Positions 1-6,930 of a stretch of 34,115 bases of DNA are shown one piece after another; positions within the stretch are counted from its first letter, which is position 1, and every line of letters begins with the position of its first letter. The stretch is taken from assembly GCA_015655145.1 (NCBI GenBank), contig JAATFO010000030.1:1-34115 (forward strand). Direction: 5' to 3'. The notes below the pieces were generated by a model. It saw nothing but the letters and a program-made list of their open reading frames with translations, was not told the origin of the DNA and ran no database searches. Origin of the DNA: Enterobacterales bacterium (GTDB lineage: Bacteria > Pseudomonadota > Gammaproteobacteria > Enterobacterales > Enterobacteriaceae). The translations under genes were made by a program, and so were the position numbers.

Positions 1-138
1 GCCAGTGGATTATGAAATGGCGGCATAATTAGGTGGGAATAATTTCAGGGACAGATCACTGTGAGAGCCTGAGGGGGCGGTTCCCTTGGGCTACTCGACC
101 CCCTATCAAAAATACTAATGGGACGGTGAGGAAACACC

Positions 139-489
139 ATGAAACGCATTTCGCCAGAACGAAAAACAGCGGCACTGGATAAATTACTGCCGCCTTACAA
201 CATGACCGTCACGGCAGTTGCACAAATGGAAGGAATATCGGAAGCTACCCTGTATAACTGGCGTAATCAGGCAAAAGCTGAAGGGAAACCGGTGCCTGGC
301 GCAGATAACCGGACGGTACGCTATGACTGGCTGGGCCAGCATCTGTTTTCTTCACTGAAAGCGTTGCAGGAATATGCTACGCAGTGGCAGTGGTTTTATC
401 ATCATGAACGACTGAATATGGCACTGAATGGTTTTACGCCAATGCAGCGCATTCAGTGCTTATCTGATTCTACTGATTACCGCCGTTAA
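139..489 (+). pseudogene. IS3-family transposase remnant, OrfA start joined to OrfB end
   Basis: The 116-residue frame joins two pieces of an IS3-family transposase. Residues 1 to about 54 look like the N-terminal helix-turn-helix of OrfA (ISEATLYNWRNQAKAEGK). Residues about 60 to 116 look like the extreme C-terminus of the OrfB integrase (RYDWL, then ATQWQWFYHHERLNMALNGF). The leucine-zipper part of OrfA and the whole DDE catalytic core are missing, so it cannot transpose. The joint is close to codons 56-59 and happens to stay in frame. A good ribosome site (GAGGAAA) precedes the ATG, so a small DNA-binding chimera could still be made. The upstream 138 bp show no gene I can assign and I could not identify the element's terminal repeats. 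Family assignment is from motif recognition only. Confidence 0.75.
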
Positions 490-537
490 AAACGCGGGGA
501 TTAGCGTTCCGCTTCGACCTCGATAATCATCTCCTCC

Positions 538-782
538 GGGCCTGTACACAAGATTTTGATGTATTCAATCCAACATTAAATGAAGATTAATTTATGGATG
601 AAAAACAGCCGCAGTCTCACAAGCTGGCTAAAAATCTCAAAATGCCTGAAGATCTTAGCCAGTTATATAGTCTGCTCAAAGAAATCAGCGTTGAAGCCGC
701 TCCCAATGCTGAAATGGTCCACCGGATCGGGCACGATAAATACCCGCCCAAATCGAGGGGCAATCCCCGCAACGGCTATTCT
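538..782 (+). mobile_element. Truncated IS256-family element, left end and first 63 transposase codons
   Basis: An open frame from ATG 594 encodes about 63 residues typical of the start of IS256-family (mutator-type) transposases: PEDLSQLYSLLKEISVEAA, then AEMVHRIGHDKY and GNPRNGYS. The resemblance stops at NGYS near position 782, where the sequence changes into the 3' end of hpxC on the other strand. The rest of the transposase is missing. The stretch from about 538 (GGGCCTGTACACAAGATTTT) resembles an IS256-family terminal repeat, but that boundary is a guess. The fragment is inert and marks a deletion or recombination boundary at the edge of the hpx cluster. Confidence 0.7.
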
Positions 783-2272
783 TTCTGCGCGTTGATATTG
801 CCAGTAAATACGCTGGCTGGCGCATTTTCGCGCTCGTCACGGGCAATCCAACGATAGCATCCCGCACCCAGTGCGGCGCCGATAAACCAGCTAAAGTTGG
901 CGATCGCATGCAGTGAGGGAATAAAGCTGATGACCAGTCCGATCAGCACAGCGGGTACCAGCGAGGCAATCGCTTTGGGGTTAAAGCCGCCGCGATACCA
1001 GTATCGTCCGCTGGGGGTATCATCAAACAAATCGTCGACAAACACCTGGCTGCGTTTGATCAGATAAAAATCGGCCAGCAAAATACCAAATAGCGGGCCT
1101 ATAAAGGCGCCTAACACATCCAGCGTATAGTGAATCAATTCCGGTGACTGAAACAGGTTCCACGGCGTCAGCAACACTGAACCGACGGCGGCAATCATGC
1201 CGCCGGTACGGAAGCTGATTTTTTGTGGTGAACAATTTGAGAAGTCGAAGGCGGGCGAAACGAAGTTTGCCACGATATTAATGCCAATGGTGGCGGTAAT
1301 CATGGTCAGCAGACCGATCGCCACAGCCAGATCATTGCCGACCATACTCACTGTTTCAATTGGATCGGTGATCATTTTACCAAAGAGTGACTGTGTCCCG
1401 GAAACAATCACCACAGTGACAATAGAAAACAGCAGGAAGTTGAACGGCAGTCCCCAGCGATTACCGCGTCGAATTTCACTGAGACTTTTGCCATAACGTG
1501 AAAAGTCACCGAAATTGAGCAGCGGACCAGAAAAATAGGATACGACCAGCGCGGTGGCGGTGATCATTTGCCAGGTTTGCTCTCCGCTGCTCAATTGCTT
1601 ACTGGCGAGCGTGAAAGAAATTCCGTCGAAGCCGGTTTTGTATACAATCCAGCTTGCCAGCGCCACCATGACCACATAGACGGCCGGCCCTGCGATATCA
1701 ATAAAACGTTTGATCGCCGACATGCCATGCCAGAACACCATCGCCTGGAGAAACCACATTATCCCGAAGCAGATCCAGCCTAATGTTGATAACCCCAACC
1801 AGGCACTGTGGGTCAAACTGGTGAGCGACGGCCAGAATTTCAGCAGCACCAACATCAGTGCATTGGCGGCCAGATAAGTCTGTATTCCGTACCAGGCAAA
1901 GGCAATCAACCCGCGGATCACTGCGGGAATATTGGCGCCGAAGACCCCAAAGGCCTGACGGCAGATTACCGCATACGGCACGCCGGCCATCTGGCTGGGC
2001 TTCGCGACCAGGTTGGCGCAGAGTTGCACGATACAAATGCCGATCAGCAAACAAAGCAGTACTTGCCAACTGGCCAGCCCCAGAGTAAAGAAACTGGCGG
2101 CGACCACATACCCGCCCATACTGTGTACATCAGACATCCAGAATGAAAAGATATTGTACCAGCTCCAGGTTTGGTGGCGTGTAGGGGCAAGATCCACATT
2201 GCATAACCGTGGGCTGTATTTCGCATTAGCTTCACTGGCTGAAGCCGGGGTAACGCCTGAATGATTTGGCAT
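776..2272 (-). CDS. hpxC: NCS1-family permease, probable allantoin transporter
   Basis: This 498-residue inner-membrane protein has the features of the NCS1 nucleobase:cation symporter family (allantoin, uracil and hydantoin permeases). It starts with an N-terminal DLAPT segment, continues with WYNIFSFWMSDVHSMGGYVVAASF in the first helix region, and has about twelve hydrophobic segments ending near residue 470. In Klebsiella, hpxC is the transporter gene divergent from hpxSAB, and the arrangement is the same here, so allantoin is the likely substrate. The ATG is preceded by AGGAG at 8 bases. The 3' end is unusual: the TAG stop and last codon lie in or at the edge of the IS256 remnant, so the native C-terminus may have been replaced. 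Expression is probably controlled by HpxS through the GTATAC operators in the 143-bp divergent gap. Confidence 0.85.
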   Translation of the reverse strand: MPNHSGVTPASASEANAKYSPRLCNVDLAPTRHQTWSWYNIFSFWMSDVHSMGGYVVAASFFTLGLASWQVLLCLLIGICIVQLCANLVAKPSQMAGVPYAVICRQAFGVFGANIPAVIRGLIAFAWYGIQTYLAANALMLVLLKFWPSLTSLTHSAWLGLSTLGWICFGIMWFLQAMVFWHGMSAIKRFIDIAGPAVYVVMVALASWIVYKTGFDGISFTLASKQLSSGEQTWQMITATALVVSYFSGPLLNFGDFSRYGKSLSEIRRGNRWGLPFNFLLFSIVTVVIVSGTQSLFGKMITDPIETVSMVGNDLAVAIGLLTMITATIGINIVANFVSPAFDFSNCSPQKISFRTGGMIAAVGSVLLTPWNLFQSPELIHYTLDVLGAFIGPLFGILLADFYLIKRSQVFVDDLFDDTPSGRYWYRGGFNPKAIASLVPAVLIGLVISFIPSLHAIANFSWFIGAALGAGCYRWIARDERENAPASVFTGNINAQKE

Positions 2273-2350
2273 GAAACCTGCTCCTCTTCATATCACCTGT
2301 TAAACATGTCGTCAGGGCGATGTTGCAGGATCCAGGCCAGAAATGAATTT

Positions 2351-2380
2351 TTGTATACAAAAGTTATGAATAATGTATAC
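2351..2380. promoter_or_regulatory. Probable HpxS (GntR) operator pair between hpxC and hpxS
   Basis: A perfect 10-bp palindrome TTGTATACAA lies at 2351-2360 and a weaker copy of its core (TGTATAC) at 2374-2380. The two are 22 bp apart, about two helical turns, so a repressor would bind them on one face. Short palindromes with a GTATAC-type centre are characteristic targets of FadR/VanR-type GntR regulators. The site is in the gap shared by the divergent hpxC and hpxS genes, so HpxS is the natural ligand. Binding is inferred. Confidence 0.65.
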
Positions 2381-2415
2381 GATCTTGTCGGCGATGACAT
2401 TAACCGGAGTGGGTA

Positions 2416-3147
2416 ATGACGAGTGAAACCGGTCTGAAAACGGCCTCTGACTTGAATGATAAAGATGAACCGATTTACCAGGCGTTGATGGCGGCAATGG
2501 TGGAACATCAGTTGCCGCCGGGGAGTAAATTACCGGAAGAGGCACTGTCCGAGGTGTTTGGCGTCAGTCGTACCGGGATCCGCAAAGTATTGCAACGCCT
2601 CGCGGCAGTGCAAATGGTCACGCTGACGCCCAAACGTGGTGCGCATGTCAGCATGCCTGGCGTGGAAGAAGCGCGGGATATTTTTCGTACCCGTGCATTG
2701 GTTGAATGCGCCAATTTACCCGCGGTGCTGGCTCATTGTCAGCCGCCACATCTGGTGGCACTGGAAAAACTCAACCGCCAGGAGAAACACGCCCATGACG
2801 CGCATGATGGCCCGGCCGCAATCCGCCTTTCAGCAACGTTCCACATCCAGTTACAGACTATTTCCGGCAATCAGGTATTGACAGAAATGGTGACGCGGTT
2901 AACGCAACGCTCTTCACTGGTGATTGCGCTCTGGGGCGCCCCCTGGCAACAGGGGTGTCGGTGCGATGATCACGATGGACTGGTCAACTTGCTACGCCAA
3001 AAAGCACTCGCCCCTCTGACTGCCGCGCTGCAACATCATTTTGACCATATTATGGCATCGCTGCATTTCGAGCGCAGTGGCGACACATTGCCTGATTTTG
3101 CCCAGTTGTTTGCTAATAAAGGGATGGGTTACGCATGGAAAAGATGA
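2416..3147 (+). CDS. hpxS: GntR-family (FCD domain) regulator of allantoin genes
   Basis: This 243-residue cytoplasmic protein has a winged helix-turn-helix of the GntR type at about residues 15-85 (LPPGSKLPEEALSEVFGVSR, then GIRKVLQRLA). It is followed by an all-helical FCD ligand-binding domain at about 95-220 with a histidine-rich segment (FHIQLQTISGN) where metal ligands usually lie. It is the first gene of hpxS-hpxA-hpxB and faces hpxC, as in the Klebsiella hpxSAB/hpxC arrangement, where HpxS is the local repressor. CGGAG lies 8 bases before the ATG. Its 3' end overlaps hpxA, indicating translational coupling. The effector is probably allantoin or a related ureide, which is inferred from context. 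Confidence 0.85.
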   Translation: MTSETGLKTASDLNDKDEPIYQALMAAMVEHQLPPGSKLPEEALSEVFGVSRTGIRKVLQRLAAVQMVTLTPKRGAHVSMPGVEEARDIFRTRALVECANLPAVLAHCQPPHLVALEKLNRQEKHAHDAHDGPAAIRLSATFHIQLQTISGNQVLTEMVTRLTQRSSLVIALWGAPWQQGCRCDDHDGLVNLLRQKALAPLTAALQHHFDHIMASLHFERSGDTLPDFAQLFANKGMGYAWKR

Positions 3148-3872
3148 TCATTCAGGTTATCAACCCCAATACCAGTGGGGCAATGACGGAAACTATTGCC
3201 CACGCGGCGCGTGGTGCGGCAGCGGCCGGGACGGAAATCATTGCGGTTTCACCGTCACAAGGGGTACCTTCAATAGAAGGGCACTTTGATGAAGCGATTG
3301 CCACGCTTGGTGTGCTGGAGCAAATCAAGTATGGCCGGGAACAGGGCGTCAACGGTCATGTGATAGCCTGCTTTGGCGATCCCGGGTTATTGGCTGCACG
3401 TGAACTGGCCGAAGGGCCGGTGGTGGGGATTGCTGAAGCGGCGATGCATATGGCAACTCTGGTGGCAACGCGTTTTTCCGTTATAACTACGTTGCCGCGG
3501 ACCTTGATTATTGCGCGACATTTAGTTCAGCAGTATGGGTTTGGGCATCACTGTGCCGCGTTGCACGCCATTGATATGCCGGTACTGGCGCTGGAAGATG
3601 GCAGCGGTATGGCGCAGGAAAAAGTGCGGGCGCGTTGTATACACGCCATGCGGGAAGATCATTGCGGGGCGATTGTTTTGGGGTGTGGGGGGATGGCGAC
3701 GCTGGCACAAACGCTGACTCGCGAACTTGGTTTGCCGGTGATAGATGGCGTCGGGGCGGCGGTCAAAATGGTCGAATCTCTGGTGTCCCTTGGCTTAACC
3801 ACCAGCAAACATGGTGATTTAAATTATCCTATCCAAAAAACGATAACCGGCGCCTTTCAGCACCTAAACTAA
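3135..3872 (+). CDS. hpxA: Allantoin racemase (Asp/Glu/hydantoin racemase family)
   Basis: The enzyme interconverts (R)- and (S)-allantoin so that both isomers can enter the pathway. The 245 residues begin with the family hallmark INPNTSGAMT at about 10-19. The two catalytic cysteines of this cofactor-independent family are present: Cys79 in ACFGDPGL and Cys184 in VLGCGGMA. The gene overlaps the end of hpxS. Two starts are possible: ATG 3135 (13-nt overlap) or ATG 3144, which forms a classical ATGA overlap with the hpxS stop. Genes of this family are often called hydantoin racemase. The flanking allantoinase and permease favour allantoin as substrate. Confidence 0.85.
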   Translation: MEKMIIQVINPNTSGAMTETIAHAARGAAAAGTEIIAVSPSQGVPSIEGHFDEAIATLGVLEQIKYGREQGVNGHVIACFGDPGLLAARELAEGPVVGIAEAAMHMATLVATRFSVITTLPRTLIIARHLVQQYGFGHHCAALHAIDMPVLALEDGSGMAQEKVRARCIHAMREDHCGAIVLGCGGMATLAQTLTRELGLPVIDGVGAAVKMVESLVSLGLTTSKHGDLNYPIQKTITGAFQHLN

Positions 3873-3954
3873 CAGCGGTGACTGAATGAGTACCGTCAAC
3901 ACATCGATAAGGTGAGCACGGGCGGTGTTAAAGCTGAAAACAGGAACTCTGCTC

Positions 3955-4914
3955 ATGACGAATGATATAGAAAAGAAAACATACAGTTTCAACAAAAACT
4001 ATCCGCGCGACATGCGTGGTTATGGCGCTAACCCGCCCCATGCCGCCTGGCCTGGCGGCGCGCGTATAGCGGTGCAGTTTGTGCTCAATTATGAAGAAGG
4101 CGCGGAAAGTAATGTGTTGCACGGTGATGCCGGATCGGAGCAATTCTTGTCCGATATTGTTGGCGCGGCAAGTTATGCCGATCGTCACATGTCGCTGGAA
4201 TCGCTGTATGAATATGGTTCACGCGCTGGTTTCTGGCGCATCCACGGTGAATTTCAGCGCAGAGGGTTGCCGCTGACGATTTTCGGCGTGGCGATGGCGA
4301 TGGCGCGCAATCCCGACGTGGTCGCTGCGATTAAAGAAGCGAAGTACGATGTTGTCAGCCATGGCTGGCGCTGGATCCATTATCAGGGAATGGATGCTAA
4401 AACTGAGCGACAACATATGCAACAGGCGGTGGATGTGTTGCAGGATCTTTTTGGCGCTACGCCGACGGGCTGGTACACCGGGCGCGATAGTCCAAATACG
4501 CGTCGACTGGTGGTAGAACAGGGCGCGTTCAGTTATGACAGCGATTACTACGGCGATGATTTGCCTTTCTGGACGCCGGTGACCTGCCAGGATGGTACAG
4601 TCAAACCGCATCTGATTATCCCTTATTCGCTGGAAACCAACGATATGCGCTTTGTTTCACCACAAGGGTTTACGACGTCTGAACAATTTTATACTTACCT
4701 GAAAGATACCTTTGATGTGTTGTATGAAGAGGGAAAAACTGCGCCGAAGATGATGTCGGTTGGCATGCATTGCCGTTTGCTGGGGCGTCCGGGACGCTTT
4801 CGTGCCTTACAACGTTTCCTGGATGAGATTCAGCGCCATGATAAGGTTTGGATTTGCACCCGCCAGCAAATTGCCGATCACTGGATGAAACACCACCCGG
4901 CAGCCGAAATATAA
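3955..4914 (+). CDS. hpxB: PuuE-type allantoinase (polysaccharide deacetylase fold)
   Basis: The enzyme hydrolyses the hydantoin ring of (S)-allantoin to allantoate in the cytoplasm. From ATG 3955 it has 319 residues. That start is preceded by AGGA at 9 bases; the frame also extends to a GTG at 3925 without a good ribosome site. The protein carries the PuuE signature: an N-terminal RDMRGYGANPPHAAWPGGAR, VLNYEEGAE in place of the usual NodB aspartate pair, and SHGWRWIHYQ in the second motif. PuuE-type allantoinases are metal-independent and unrelated to the cyclic-amidohydrolase AllB. It is the third gene of hpxSAB, 82 bp after hpxA, and is convergent with hpxZ. Confidence 0.88.
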   Translation: MTNDIEKKTYSFNKNYPRDMRGYGANPPHAAWPGGARIAVQFVLNYEEGAESNVLHGDAGSEQFLSDIVGAASYADRHMSLESLYEYGSRAGFWRIHGEFQRRGLPLTIFGVAMAMARNPDVVAAIKEAKYDVVSHGWRWIHYQGMDAKTERQHMQQAVDVLQDLFGATPTGWYTGRDSPNTRRLVVEQGAFSYDSDYYGDDLPFWTPVTCQDGTVKPHLIIPYSLETNDMRFVSPQGFTTSEQFYTYLKDTFDVLYEEGKTAPKMMSVGMHCRLLGRPGRFRALQRFLDEIQRHDKVWICTRQQIADHWMKHHPAAEI

Positions 4915-4947
4915 CCGACTTCGCCTTAACCCTCCGCCCGGGTGGTG
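4891..4947. terminator. Possible transcription end between convergent hpxB and hpxZ
   Basis: A perfect 10-bp inverted repeat (CACCACCCGG at 4891-4900 and CCGGGTGGTG at 4938-4947) brackets the end of hpxB and is followed by TTGTCTTT on the plus strand. The 37-nt loop is long for an intrinsic terminator, so the call is tentative. Its position exactly between convergent operons is the main argument. Confidence 0.35.
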
Positions 4948-4953
4948 TTGTCT

Positions 4954-5337
4954 TTAGCCCATAAAACTGACCTGTGCCGCGACGATCCGCCAGCCACAGG
5001 GTAATTTGACCCAGGTTTGCTGCTGGCGACCTACCTTTTCGCTGCCCTGACGGGTGAATTCGGTACTGCAAACGGCATAATCTTCACCAAAGGTCGTGAT
5101 TTGCGTATTGTGCAACTGGCGATCCAGCCCATTGGGCGCGCGTGCGGCACGGAAGGCGCGAATGGCGTCGATGCCATACAAATTCTCGTGCGCGCCAATA
5201 CGGACGGTCCGCGCATCGTGCCAGAACAGTTCATCCAGCACGGCGGTGTCATTAGTGATCAGCGCCTGCTCATAGCGGTAAAATGCGGCGGTGACTTCGG
5301 CGAGAATGGCAGGACGATCAATATGTTCACTTTTCAT
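4954..5337 (-). CDS. hpxZ: AtzH-like DUF3225 protein, HpxZ
   Basis: This 127-residue cytoplasmic protein belongs to the AtzH/DUF3225 group of small NTF2/SnoaL-like folds, seen in the AAFYRYEQALITNDTAVLDELFW start and the GIDAIRAFRAAR and EFTRQG segments. It is the last gene of hpxW-X-Y-Z, starting 4 nt after the hpxY stop and so probably coupled to it. In the Klebsiella hpx cluster the same four genes occur in this order. No catalytic function is established for HpxZ that I can state. An accessory or small-molecule-binding role next to the amidase is inferred from its constant association with AtzE-type amidases. Confidence 0.8.
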   Translation of the reverse strand: MKSEHIDRPAILAEVTAAFYRYEQALITNDTAVLDELFWHDARTVRIGAHENLYGIDAIRAFRAARAPNGLDRQLHNTQITTFGEDYAVCSTEFTRQGSEKVGRQQQTWVKLPCGWRIVAAQVSFMG

Positions 5338-5341
5338 GTTT

Positions 5342-6736
5342 TCAGCTCACAGTGGCAGCTTCTGTGTGGACTAACCCGTGTTGCACCAGCGCCCGTGCGA
5401 CACGCAGACAGATCGCTTCGTTAAACGGCGCGGCGATCAATTGTACGCCAATTGGCAACCCACTGGTGGTTGACAACGGCACGCTGACTACGGGCAGACC
5501 GAGGAACGAAATTGGCTGCGTCAGCATTCCCATGCTGGCGCGCGCAGGCAGCTTGACGCCGTTGATCGAGATGGTTTCCTGACCAATAGTGGTGGCGCAA
5601 CAAGGGGTTGCCGGCGCGATCAGCACGTCAAACTGCGCAAACAGCGGCAGAACGCGTTGCTGGAAATAACGCCGGAAGCGCTGTGCCTGTACATACCAGG
5701 CGGCAGGGATCATCGCACCGGCCAGCAGACGTTCGCGTGATAAGGGTTCAATACGTTCTGGCTCCGTGCGGAGCGCGGGCAGATAATGATTTCCCCCTTC
5801 AGAGGCGGTGATAATAAAGGCGGCTGAACGGGCAAGATCCGCCTCAGGCAAGATCACTTCATCCCGTGCGGCAAGGGCCTGTGCGACAGTGGCTACCGCC
5901 TGGCGGGCATTGTCGTCGCACCAGGTGTGAAAATAGCCACCAAGCACGCCGCAGCGCAATCCTTGCTGTCCTTTTTCCAGCATGGCGCGACTGAGCTGAA
6001 CGGCCACATTGGCCTGGAATGCATCCTGGTCATCATGGCCTTGCAAGGCATCATATACCGTGGACAAATCATCAGCACAGCGGGCGAATGGACCAATATG
6101 GTCGATGCTGGCGACAAACGGATGGCTACCACTGCGCGACAGACGGCCAAACGTCGGTTTCAGACCGAGTACGCCGCATAATGAGGCCGGTACGCGGATT
6201 GATCCGTTGGTGTCGCTACCGAGCGAAAAATGCACCAGACCGGCGGCGAAAGCAGCGGCAGAACCGCCGGAAGATCCCCCGGCAATGCGTGTCAGATCGC
6301 GTGGATTATGTGTGGCGCCATAATGGCTGTTTTCCGTGGTAAAGCCGTAAGCATAGGCATCCATATTGAGCATGCCGGAGAGCAGGGCGCCGCTGTTTGC
6401 CAGTTTTTTCACCGCCCAGGCGTCATTCCGTGCCGGAGAACGGTCACTAAACAAACTGGCGCCAGCCAGCGTGCTGAAGCCGGTGACATCGAACAAATTT
6501 TTTACCGCATAAGGTATGCCGGCAAGTGCTGGCAGCGGTTGGCCTTCACGGCGTTGACGATCAACCCGGTCGGCTTCCTGTAACATGCGTTCCCGGGTGA
6601 TTTCCGTCCAGGCATTGATGCGTGGGTTCTGTGTTTCGATCGCCGTCAGCGTTTGCTGTGCAATCTCGCGGGCGCTCAGTTCACCTTTATCCAGCGCGGT
6701 GTGCAGTTGCGCAATTGAAAGAGACGCCAGATTCAT
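5342..6736 (-). CDS. hpxY: AtzE-family amidohydrolase (amidase signature), HpxY
   Basis: This 464-residue amidase-signature hydrolase has the Ser-cis-Ser-Lys triad: Lys79 in IPYAVKNLFDV, Ser155 in AGGSSGGSAAAFAAG and nucleophile Ser179 in SDTNGSIRVPAS. It is closest to AtzE, which removes a terminal amide from 1-carboxybiuret in cyanuric acid degradation. Here its place among allantoin genes points to a ureido-acid substrate, and oxalurate, the product of HpxJ, is a reasonable guess. It overlaps hpxX by 4 nt (ATGA), as expected for an enzyme and its small GatC-like partner. The ATG has AGGAG ten bases upstream. Confidence 0.85.
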   Translation of the reverse strand: MNLASLSIAQLHTALDKGELSAREIAQQTLTAIETQNPRINAWTEITRERMLQEADRVDRQRREGQPLPALAGIPYAVKNLFDVTGFSTLAGASLFSDRSPARNDAWAVKKLANSGALLSGMLNMDAYAYGFTTENSHYGATHNPRDLTRIAGGSSGGSAAAFAAGLVHFSLGSDTNGSIRVPASLCGVLGLKPTFGRLSRSGSHPFVASIDHIGPFARCADDLSTVYDALQGHDDQDAFQANVAVQLSRAMLEKGQQGLRCGVLGGYFHTWCDDNARQAVATVAQALAARDEVILPEADLARSAAFIITASEGGNHYLPALRTEPERIEPLSRERLLAGAMIPAAWYVQAQRFRRYFQQRVLPLFAQFDVLIAPATPCCATTIGQETISINGVKLPARASMGMLTQPISFLGLPVVSVPLSTTSGLPIGVQLIAAPFNEAICLRVARALVQHGLVHTEAATVS

Positions 6737-6918
6737 GCCTGATAAACTCCTGCTACTTCCAAACGGTCATCGAGCTGAAATGCCATCAGGGGCTCAGCCA
6801 TGTTGGCGATGCGGGTAAATTGCGTCAGCAATTCAGCGCGGCGCGCATCGGTCAGTTCAAGATTGAGTACCTGTTCCATTTGCGCCACATACGCGGCCCA
6901 GTCAGTGGTTTTGTTCAT
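6733..6918 (-). CDS. hpxX: AtzG-like DUF4089 small subunit, HpxX
   Basis: This 61-residue protein of the DUF4089/AtzG family resembles GatC, the small subunit that wraps around amidase-fold GatA. It is helical and acidic with the typical ANMAEPLMAFQLDD tail. AtzG stabilises AtzE by direct complex formation, so HpxX is expected to be the structural partner of HpxY. The frame allows ATG 6924, but AGGAG is almost touching it, whereas ATG 6918 lies six bases after the same AGGAG. I therefore chose 6918. Its stop overlaps the hpxY start, giving strong translational coupling. Confidence 0.8.
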   Translation of the reverse strand: MNKTTDWAAYVAQMEQVLNLELTDARRAELLTQFTRIANMAEPLMAFQLDDRLEVAGVYQA

Positions 6919-6930
6919 TGCCATCTCCTG

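Noticed and set aside
3..32. Short reading tail Q-W-I-M-K-W-R-H-N-stop at the window edge as the end of a gene
   Set aside because: Only ten codons are visible and no family can be recognised.
2324..2339. Minus-strand TGGCCTGGATCCTGCA as a sigma-54 promoter for hpxC
   Set aside because: Spacing is right, but three fixed positions deviate and no NtrC site is nearby.
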